Of a DNA stretch of 64,000 bases, positions 57,642 through 64,000 are shown piece by piece. How positions within the stretch are numbered: position 1 is the stretch's first letter; the number at the start of each line of letters is the position of its first letter. Position numbers and translations under genes: made by a program. Location of the stretch: assembly GCF_014333615.1 (NCBI RefSeq), contig NZ_JACSCY010000004.1, forward strand, positions 1-64,000, written 5' to 3'. This stretch comes from Hymenobacter citatus (lineage in GTDB: Bacteria > Bacteroidota > Bacteroidia > Cytophagales > Hymenobacteraceae). The notes beneath the pieces are model-generated. The model made no database searches and had not been told where the DNA came from. It worked only from the letters and a program-made list of their open reading frames with translations.

Positions 57642-58904
57642 TTACGCTTCAGCCGAAGCGGGTGAGTTGGCGTAAGCAGGACGCATAGGCCGCACCATGC
57701 GGCGGTGCTCCACCGTACCCGCACTGGCTGGGCGGTGTTTGGTTGCCTGCTTATGGCGCTTACCCCACCAGATGTAAAAACCCGTAACGGGTAGGGTAGC
57801 AATCAGCAGGCTGGCCAGAAAGGCGATGATCTTACCAGGTAGGCCAAGGACCGAGCCCACGTGAATATCGTAGTTCATCATCACCAGCAACTCGCCTTTG
57901 GGCTTCTCGTGGTAGGTTTCTACCTTCTCAAATTGCCCCGCCGCCGAGTAAGTGAGTTGGCCGGATTGGTAGCGGCTGTTGCCTAGCGCAGCGCGTAGCG
58001 TAATGGGCTGCTCGGGGGTAGGCTTACCTGTTGAAATGGCTTTGGCTTGGGGTAAGCGCTGCCAGGCGTCGCGTAGGGCCGCGTCGGTGGCTGTAGGGGG
58101 CGGGGCCAGCTGAACCGCGAGCGGAAGGTCGGGTTTGGCGCCTTCTTTACTGCCTTTTCCACCCTTGCCACCCCGGCCGCCGGCAAGTTCTGTCTGGCCG
58201 GTAGCCAGGTAGGTGATGCCCTGCTTCATCCAGTTGAACGACCACGTGAGGCCCGTGAGAGCAATGATGAGGGCTACCAACGTAAGATAGAAGCCCACGG
58301 TGTTGTGCAAATCGTAATTCAGGCGCTTGCGGGTGGCATTCCATTTCACTGTGAAGCGCTGCTTGCGGGCGGCCTTGTTTTTGGGCCACCACAGCACCAG
58401 TCCCGAGAGCAGCAAAAACACGAAAATCAGCGTGCTCCAGCCCACAATGTACTCGCCGGCCGTGCCCAGCCACAAGCCCCAGTGCAGCCATTTCACCACC
58501 TGAAAAAACTCGTACTTGTTATCAAGCACGCCGTTCACCTGGCCCGTGTAGGGGTTCACGTACACCGTGCGGTGATACTCAATCATGTTCCCGAAGTAGG
58601 GCTCCCCGGCGTTGCCCTTGTAGGTCATAAACGTCCAGGCGCGGGTAGGGTCGGCGTAGGTGGTGCCGTTTTGCAGGGGCTTATCGGGACCCAGGGCTTC
58701 CTGCGCTTTCGCCCACACCGCGCTCAGCGGCAACGGCTGCGCCTGAGCCGGTGCTTCTACACGCACCAGATCCTGGTGCAAAACATCAAAAAGCTCCTTC
58801 TGAAACACATAGATGCAACCGGTGAGGGCCACAATAAACACGACTAGCCCAGACGAGAGTCCGAGCCAGAGGTGCAGCTTACCGACGAGTTTCTTGAACG
58901 TCAT
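57642..58904 (-). CDS. PepSY-associated membrane protein (iron-uptake type)
   Basis: A 420-residue inner-membrane protein. Four hydrophobic helices are visible: LVVFIVALTGCIYVFQ (about 20-36), WSTLIFVFLLLSGLVLWW (about 155-172), GFYLTLVALIIALTG (about 200-216) and IIAFLASLLIATLPVTGFYIWW (about 365-386), with PepSY segments between. Proteins of this kind are encoded beside siderophore receptors and are thought to reduce or handle ferric siderophores in the periplasm. It begins 18 bp after the receptor frame ends, so the two form an operon. The charged GGRGGKGGKGSKEG loop near residue 240 is specific to this copy. Confidence 0.9.
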   Translation of the reverse strand: MTFKKLVGKLHLWLGLSSGLVVFIVALTGCIYVFQKELFDVLHQDLVRVEAPAQAQPLPLSAVWAKAQEALGPDKPLQNGTTYADPTRAWTFMTYKGNAGEPYFGNMIEYHRTVYVNPYTGQVNGVLDNKYEFFQVVKWLHWGLWLGTAGEYIVGWSTLIFVFLLLSGLVLWWPKNKAARKQRFTVKWNATRKRLNYDLHNTVGFYLTLVALIIALTGLTWSFNWMKQGITYLATGQTELAGGRGGKGGKGSKEGAKPDLPLAVQLAPPPTATDAALRDAWQRLPQAKAISTGKPTPEQPITLRAALGNSRYQSGQLTYSAAGQFEKVETYHEKPKGELLVMMNYDIHVGSVLGLPGKIIAFLASLLIATLPVTGFYIWWGKRHKQATKHRPASAGTVEHRRMVRPMRPAYANSPASAEA

Positions 58905-58922
58905 GCGCTGAGGGGTTAGCGG

Positions 58923-61384
58923 TTAGAAGTTGTAGCCGATGTTCAGGCGGAAGTTGGTGGGTGCCTCGGCCTGCCAGGAGTAGAAGGCGCCCGTGGTGGC
59001 CGTGCCCGCGTAGTAGCTGGCGCCGTTGTAGTTGTAGCGGTTGGTGAGGTTGTTCACCAGCAGGTTCACGTTCATGCGCTCGTTCTGCCACGAGATGCCG
59101 CCATCCAGCCGGAAGTAGCTGTCGGGCAGCAGTAGGCCCACGCCACCCAAACCGGCGTAGCGGTCGAGCTGCCACTGGTAGCCACCCGAGAGACCAAAAC
59201 CGCGCAAGGCGCCCTGCTGAAAGCGGTAGGTGAGCCAGCCGTTGTTGGTGTGCTTGGCCGCGCCGCCCAGCTTGCGGCCCTGGTTGCTGGGCGCCACAAT
59301 GTCGCCGGCGATGTTGCGGCGCGGGTTGTCCTTGGTCACTTCGGGGTCCAGGTAGGCGTAGTTCAGCACCGCGTTGAGGCCGGGCAGCAGCTCGCCGGTC
59401 AGGTCAACTTCCACGCCACGCGAGCGAACTTCGCCTACCTGAATCTGCGAGTTGGGGTTGCGCTCCAGGTTTGCCCGGTTGTTGTCGGGCGCCAGTACAT
59501 TGGTTTTGGTGATGTTGAAGGCCGTCACGGTCGACGAGAAACGGCCGTCCATCCAGTTGCGCTTCACGCCTACCTCGGTGTTGCGGCCCCGCTGCGGGTC
59601 GAAGGGCACGTTGTTGATATCAACCCCCGCCACCGGGATAAACGACTGGTCGTACAGAGCATACACAGAAGTATTGGGGGCCACCGTGGCGCTCAGGCCC
59701 ACGCGGGGCGTCACTACATCATCCTGGGCGCGGGAGCGCACGTTGTAGTTGTTGGAGTAGCGGGCAGCCAGCGTTAGGCGCAGGCGGTTGTCGAAGAAGC
59801 CCAGCTCGTCCTGCACGTAAGCGCCAGCGTAGCGAATGAAGCCTTTATATGGTCCGCTACGGCTCAGGCTCTGCGCCCGGTTGGGAGTACCCAGGGTAGC
59901 CGGCGCCGAGGTAGGGTACTGCGTGTAGGTGGGGTCGTCGAGGCGGCCCAGGTCGAGGGCCATGGTGCCATATTGGGCAAAAGCAGCATCGTACGACTAG
60001 AGGCATCGAAGCCCACAATGATGCGGTGCTGGATGGGGCCAGTCGTCACGTTGCCGTTCACAAACACTTGGCCTAGGGTGCTGGTGTTGTCTACGTCGTA
60101 GCTGCTCACCGAGCGTTGCAGCACGTTCGGGCCAATTAGGCGTTTGGAGCGGGTAGGGGTAGGCACAAACGAGCTATCAGCCACCCACGTCGACAGGCCG
60201 CGCATCTTGTAGGAGAGGTAGGAAACCTGCCCCGTCACCTTCCAATTGTCATTGAACTGATGCTCCACAGTCAGGAAGGAACTATGGTCGCTCACGTTTG
60301 ATTTGCCCATCAACGGGTCGTATATGGACACGTTGCGCGACACGGACTTGAAGCCATCAGGCGAGAACAGGTAGTTGCCGGCTTGCGAAAACTGGGAGCG
60401 TTGGTAGGTATACTGCGCCGTGATGGTGGTGCGCTCGTCGAGCTGGTAGCGCAGGGAGGGTGCCAGGGCCACGCGGTTGTTGAACTCGTAACCGGCGTAG
60501 GAGTCGCTGGTCTGGCCCATTAGGTTGAGGCGGTATTGCAGCTTGCCGTCGTTGCTGAGCTTGCCGTCGATGTCGGTGGTAGCGCGGTAGGTGCCGAAGC
60601 TGCCCAGCGTGAGGCCTACAGATTTGCGGCCCGTGCCGGTAGGTGTTTTGGTCACCACGTTGTAAAAACCGCCAGGCTCAGTATTGGCCATCAAGAACCC
60701 GCCGGGGCCCTTCACAAACTCAATCCGGTCTACAAACGACATATCCTCCATCAGCGGCCCGAAGTAGTTGCCCACATTCATGCCATTGCGCAGCGAGCCA
60801 AAGCCCGAGTTAAACCCGCGGATGGTGATGCGGGCATACACGTTGTTCCAGTGACCGGGGGCTACCACGCCGCTCACGTTGCGCGTCACGCCCTCCGTAG
60901 GATTGAAGATCTGCTGATCGGCCAGCAGCTTGCTGGTTACTACCTGAATGTTCTGCGGAGCCTCTAGCAGCGGCTCGCCCAGCCGCAACGACTCCGAGGG
61001 TTTGTTGCGGTTATAACGGTCGTGCTCACCCGTCACGACTACTTCCTGCAAGCGCTGGTTCGATGGGTTCAGCACAAAGTTGGCCGTCACGGTTTGGTCG
61101 GCCCCTACCGTCACCACGCGTTCCTGTGTCACAAAACCTACCATACGTACCCCCAGCGTGTAGGTGCCAGGCACCACATTAGCAAGCCGAAAATCACCGT
61201 CGGCATCGGTGTTCATACCCAGCGACGTGCCCTGCAGCCCTATCGAAACACCAGCCGTAGGTTGGCCATTACCATCTGTGATGCGGCCTTGCACTGTGCC
61301 GGTTTGGGCGTTGCTAATGAAGCTGCTGAAAAGAAACACGAAAATGCCGAAAGCGCGGTACAGGAAAGGAAACGGTGTGCTCAT
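58923..61384 (-). pseudogene. TonB-dependent siderophore receptor, split by a one-base frameshift
   Basis: Two overlapping frames together make one receptor of about 820 residues. The first (61384 to 59864) has a signal peptide, a carboxypeptidase-like beta domain (VQGRITDGNGQPTAGVSIGL), the plug with the TonB-box-side NPSNQRLQEVVVTGEHDR and VDRIEFVKGPGGFL, and early barrel strands. The second (59963 to 58923) continues the barrel and ends with the terminal beta-signal (NFRLNIGYNF). Just before the break the first frame reads VGFDASSR; the second resumes SYDAAFAQYGTMALDLG. One base is missing near 59996-60001. It is either a disrupted gene or a sequencing error; the downstream PepSY gene is intact. 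A -7 box at 61408 precedes it. Confidence 0.88.
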
Positions 61385-61736
61385 AGAAGAGGCGGTAGGT
61401 TGAGCCGCAAAGCTACAAGCAGAATCTGTTTATTTATACTTAATCTAATTAAAAATAAGAGATGTAAGTTTATCAGAGGATGAGGTGCAACTGTATTGCA
61501 TTGGACACTAGTTATTTACAGCCGCTCAGTTTTTTTGTGTCATGCGGTAGATTCCGAAATTGACTTCAACCTGTCGGACACCGGTTGGCTTGTCATGCTT
61601 GCTGCCGTGGAGTTGTTTGCATAGGCAGCCCGATGCACTTCAACTTCTCGTACAGTTGAGCTTGGTTAATAAACTTCGTATATTGTTGTAGCCTAGTGCG
61701 TTGCTTGACTTATCCACTTGCTGTCTTATAGAGCAT
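61385..61736. other. divergent intergenic region, siderophore receptor / GAF gene
   Basis: About 350 bp holding both promoters. Beyond the receptor's -7 box at 61408 I see an AT-rich part near 61425-61480 and no ORF; an iron-box could not be recognised with confidence. Confidence 0.45.
61408..61415 (-). promoter_or_regulatory. -7 promoter box of the siderophore receptor operon
   Basis: Minus-strand TAGCTTTGCGG, exact TAnnTTTG, 23 bp before the ATG; no TTTG at the ideal -33 position. Shares CTTTGCGG with the FNR and ferredoxin boxes. Confidence 0.5.
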
Positions 61737-62447
61737 ATGCCCGTCACTCCTACGCCGCAAAGCGAGCAGGCCCGGCTGCTTGCCTTGCAACCCTACCTCT
61801 CGCTTAAAGCAACGCCGGATGCAGTGTTCGACGAGGTAGCCCATCTGGTAGCCCGGCAGTTCGAGGTGCCTATCGTATTCATCGCCCTCATTGATGCCGA
61901 GCAGATGTGGATTAAAGCAAACTCTGGCATGCCCCGACCCAACCGGGTGGCCCGGCAGGAAAGCGTTTGCGCCCAGTCCGTCATGCAAAACGATATGACC
62001 ATCTACGCCGACCTGCCGCGCGATGCTCCCCAACTTGCGCAGTTGAAGCTAGTACGGGACTATCAAATGCGTTTCTACGTATCCCAGCCGCTGCAAACGG
62101 ATGCAGGATACAACATTGGTACCCTGTGCCTGATTGGGCGCTACGAGCGGCATTTTAGTACGCAGGAGCAGCAGCACCTACGTTTGTTTTCTCAGGCGGT
62201 AATGCAATTATTACGCTTGCGGCTGTTGCTGCCAGATGCACCAGGCCAACCGTCATTAAAGTGGGCCGATCTACGTGAGCAGCTAGCGCAAGTGGCCATG
62301 CAACTAGACCCAGTATGGCAGCCAGCGGAAATGCAATACCAACCGCTCTATGTGCCCTGGGAGAAAAATCTTGTTGGCCTGCACCACAACCTGCTGCCCG
62401 AGAGCCTGCACCGACATGTGCAGCGCCTCATTGCGAGTAGCAACTAA
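61737..62447 (+). CDS. GAF domain protein
   Basis: A 236-residue cytosolic sensor from ATG 61737 (MPVTPTPQSEQARLLALQPY; the frame begins at 61701 with a poor lead). One GAF domain (about 35-165) with VARQFEVPIVFIALIDAEQ, CAQSVMQNDMTIYADLP and FYVSQPLQTDAGYNIGTLCL, the pattern of the GAF-only and GAF-GGDEF family in Bacteroidota. No output domain; the C-terminal 60 residues are helical. The ligand is unknown. A terminator follows. Confidence 0.85.
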   Translation: MPVTPTPQSEQARLLALQPYLSLKATPDAVFDEVAHLVARQFEVPIVFIALIDAEQMWIKANSGMPRPNRVARQESVCAQSVMQNDMTIYADLPRDAPQLAQLKLVRDYQMRFYVSQPLQTDAGYNIGTLCLIGRYERHFSTQEQQHLRLFSQAVMQLLRLRLLLPDAPGQPSLKWADLREQLAQVAMQLDPVWQPAEMQYQPLYVPWEKNLVGLHHNLLPESLHRHVQRLIASSN

Positions 62448-62498
62448 CGTATTCTCATTCTAGGCAAAGTTGAACCGAAACTGTTGCCTACTGAATAA

Positions 62499-62530
62499 AA
62501 AAGGCCCTCAGATTGCTCTGAGGGCCTTTT
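62499..62530 (+). terminator. intrinsic terminator of the GAF gene
   Basis: AAAAGGCCCTCAGA, loop TTGC, TCTGAGGGCCTTTT, between the GAF gene and the tRNA. Confidence 0.9.
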
Positions 62531-62534
62531 CTTG

Positions 62535-62608
62535 TGGTCGCGTAGGGAGTCGAACCCCAAACCTCCTGATTCGTAGTCAGGTGCTCTATCCAGTTGAGCT
62601 ACGCGACC
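62535..62608 (-). tRNA. tRNA-Arg (anticodon ACG)
   Basis: Minus strand folds as a full cloverleaf: acceptor GGTCGCG with CGCGACC, D-arm GCTC/GAGC, anticodon stem CCTGA/TCAGG with loop CTACGAA (anticodon ACG), and T-arm with TTCGACT loop. Discriminator A at 62535; the 3' CCA is not encoded. ACG (inosine 34 after editing) reads CGU, CGC and CGA. Confidence 0.96.
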
Positions 62609-62721
62609 GTTTTCCTGTTACGGTGTGCAAAGATAACAGCAGATTTTTCCGAAAAACAAGCTGAGTCGCATTTTACAGGAGAAAAAAGGCAAGAAAATAT
62701 GCAAGCAACTGATTTTCAGAT

Positions 62722-63444
62722 TTAATAATTTTCGTGTTTTTCCACTTGTCTGTTTAAAGCGCGCTGTACGGCCCGGTTGAAAACGTAGTAAAGACCCAGC
62801 GCAGCTACGGCCAGCAGCACCAGTACCAGAATTTTGCCGGTAGTACCGGTGTCGGGGTTGTGCAGCAGCGAGAGTGCATCCTGGGCCTGGGTGCCTATCC
62901 AGTAGAAGAACAGGCTGCGCGGTAGCATGCCAAGCACGCTGGCACTCAGAAAGCGGGTGCGGTCTACGCCGAGGATGGCTAGCACAAAGGTCATGAGGGC
63001 GAAGGGTAGGACAGGGGCCAGGCGCACCAGCAGAATCAGCTGCCAGCTCTGGTGGCGCAACTCCTGCATAATGGCTTCGGCCTTTGGGAAAGAATGCACA
63101 AAGCGGAGCAGCTTGCCTTGGTCGAGGCGGGTAGCCAGCTCGTAGCCCAGCAGCGCCGCCAGCGCATAGGCGACGATGGTACCTGGCAAGCCGGACCAGC
63201 CCAGGAAAAAACCCGTGAGCAGCACCGCTACCGTGGAGTGCACCAGCGAAAACGCCAATACCAGTACCATTAGCCCAAAATACAGCAGCATTTGGGGTAG
63301 AGAAAGGTCGCGCAGCAACTCCTGATGCTCATACAACAGGTACGTAACGGCCGAGCTACCCACTACGGGTAGCACTACCAGCAAAAACATAGACAGCAGC
63401 GAAGACGCGTTGGTGCGGAACAACGCTTTCAGGGTAGAGAGCAT
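62722..63444 (-). CDS. TVP38/TMEM64-family (VTT domain) membrane protein
   Basis: A 240-residue inner-membrane protein from ATG 63444 (MLSTLKALFRTNASSLL; the frame begins at 63468). Five to six hydrophobic helices are seen. The VTT core carries LLTGFFLGWSGLPGTIVAYALAALLGYELA in two parts (about 80-112) and LLVRLAPVLPFALMTFVLAI (about 135-155), the family's F/LRxxPxxP-type motif. DedA/VTT proteins are linked to lipid carrier flipping and membrane homeostasis. Near the tRNA, with its own terminator upstream belonging to the next gene. Confidence 0.88.
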   Translation of the reverse strand: MLSTLKALFRTNASSLLSMFLLVVLPVVGSSAVTYLLYEHQELLRDLSLPQMLLYFGLMVLVLAFSLVHSTVAVLLTGFFLGWSGLPGTIVAYALAALLGYELATRLDQGKLLRFVHSFPKAEAIMQELRHQSWQLILLVRLAPVLPFALMTFVLAILGVDRTRFLSASVLGMLPRSLFFYWIGTQAQDALSLLHNPDTGTTGKILVLVLLAVAALGLYYVFNRAVQRALNRQVEKHENY

Positions 63445-63454
63445 AGGCAAAGAA

Positions 63455-63484
63455 AAACAGGCTGGCAAAACTACCAGCCTGTTT
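63455..63484 (-). terminator. hairpin terminator of the DUF2167 gene
   Basis: AAACAGGCTGG and CCAGCCTGTTT around an 8-nt loop, 27 bp past the DUF2167 stop on the minus strand. Confidence 0.7.
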
Positions 63485-63511
63485 GCTCTTACGGATTTGT
63501 AGCGCGTGTCG

Positions 63512-64000
63512 CTACGCTTCTGGTTCCGATGGTGGCGTTTCGCCTGTGTCGAGGGCCAGTTGCTCGTCGTTGCTTTTGGCGCCGAAAAAGCGCCGGATGG
63601 CCGTCCAGGCGCCGGCCAGCAAGCCCAGCGCTACCTTCCAGAACTTAAGCAGGGTGATAAGGATGACCTTGCCAAACTTCAGAATCACGGCGAAGAAGCC
63701 CACTTTAGCCAGCACCTTGCCCGCTACCAGGCCACCAATGCTGTAAGCGGCTACCTCATCAATACCGGGGCTAAAATCGGCGTAGCGCAGGCCCTTAGCG
63801 AAGGCTACCCCATCGATAACCGTAGGGATAGTGCCCCGGATTTCGGCTAGCTGCGCGGGCGTGCCCACGGCGTTGAGCACCAGCACGCCCTTGCGACCCA
63901 ACAGGCGCAGGTTGTAGTTGAGGGTATGCTCGGGCTCGTCGCCAAACTGCAATTCCTTGGCCCAGTGCAGGGCGTTTTTGTCTTTGTCGTAGTAGGGCTT
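63512..64000 (-). CDS. DUF2167 membrane protein, C-terminal part (runs off right edge)
   Basis: The frame is open to the window edge; the visible 162 residues start KPYYDKDKNALHWAKEL and continue HTLNYNLRLLGRKGVLVLNA, YADFSPGIDEVAAYSIGGLV and a hydrophobic helix FFAVILKFGKVILITLLKF. These are the C-terminal marks of the DUF2167 family, exported proteins of unknown role with two C-terminal membrane segments. The tail is acidic and Pro-rich (DTGETPPSEPEA). The ATG-like start at 63952 that could be drawn is a TTG inside the gene. Most of the gene lies outside the window. Confidence 0.87.
   Translation of the reverse strand, partial: KPYYDKDKNALHWAKELQFGDEPEHTLNYNLRLLGRKGVLVLNAVGTPAQLAEIRGTIPTVIDGVAFAKGLRYADFSPGIDEVAAYSIGGLVAGKVLAKVGFFAVILKFGKVILITLLKFWKVALGLLAGAWTAIRRFFGAKSNDEQLALDTGETPPSEPEA

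Noticed and set aside
62470..62664. 64-codon plus-strand frame over the tRNA
   Set aside because: It is the antisense of tRNA-Arg, a known source of false small genes.

Overview
The window comes from a Bacteroidota chromosome, most likely a Hymenobacter-like member of the Cytophagales. The supporting evidence is GC-rich coding sequence, a type IX secretion (T9SS) C-terminal sorting domain, GldH next to a PSP1/RicT protein, a PorE-like OmpA protein, GWxTD and DUF2723 proteins, -7 promoter boxes of the Bacteroidota type TAnnTTTG, absence of Shine-Dalgarno motifs, and a bacteriophytochrome. Genus assignment is inference from gene content. No rRNA, integrase or transposase was seen.

Layout. 1-950: the left edge is a 33/39-bp minisatellite that I read as the 3'-ward continuation of a minus-strand secreted repeat protein starting at 599; an AT-rich divergent region separates it from a helical-repeat protein with a winged-helix-like N-terminus (951-2474). 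2.5-6.1 kb: PorE-like OmpA protein plus TPR protein, then a small TPR-like protein. 6.3-13.6 kb: bacilliredoxin, RecQ, KdsD-type isomerase, mannose-1-phosphate guanylyltransferase, RlmB and a GWxTD protein. 13.8-17.4 kb: DUF2723 membrane protein and a tiny T9SS-tagged protein. 17.8-25.2 kb: birA/rsfS-ftsH-LUD-lpxH-beta-propeller cluster and a DUF6600 protein. 25.2-34.6 kb: alcohol-dehydrogenase remnant, azoR, and pta and ackA separated by a ~3.8-kb accessory insert (lipoprotein, zeta-type kinase pair, DUF808, AT-rich DUF6602 protein), then MaoC. 34.8-39.1 kb: ricT-gldH, cold-shock protein, and a 535-residue disordered Asn/Gly/Tyr/Arg-rich protein. 39.2-43.8 kb: bphO-bphP-response regulator-hybrid kinase light-sensing operon. 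44-48.8 kb: NmrA-like reductase, lipoprotein, PAP2 phosphatase, helix-hairpin-helix protein, DinB. 49-55.3 kb: 2095-residue alpha-2-macroglobulin with a CxEQ thioester and an in-frame repeat insertion. 55.4-61.4 kb: small secreted basic protein, 2Fe-2S ferredoxin and its putative reductase, PepSY protein and a TonB-dependent siderophore receptor broken by a one-base frameshift. 61.7-64 kb: GAF protein, tRNA-Arg(ACG), TVP38/VTT membrane protein, and the C-terminus of a DUF2167 protein.

Genes that appear to work together: Pta and AckA convert acetyl-CoA to acetate with ATP formation; BphO supplies biliverdin to BphP, which probably signals through the adjacent receiver and hybrid kinase; receptor plus PepSY form an iron/siderophore uptake pair, with ferredoxin and reductase next to them; FtsH, RsfS, BirA, LpxH form a housekeeping block.

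The intergenic spaces are rich in long palindromic elements of at least two sequence families (TCATCCTGAGC and GTCATGCTGAGC ends), without any transposase in the window. The most interesting points are the concealed minus-strand repeat gene at the left end, the disordered RNA-binding-like protein, the in-frame insertion in the macroglobulin, and the accessory insert between pta and ackA.
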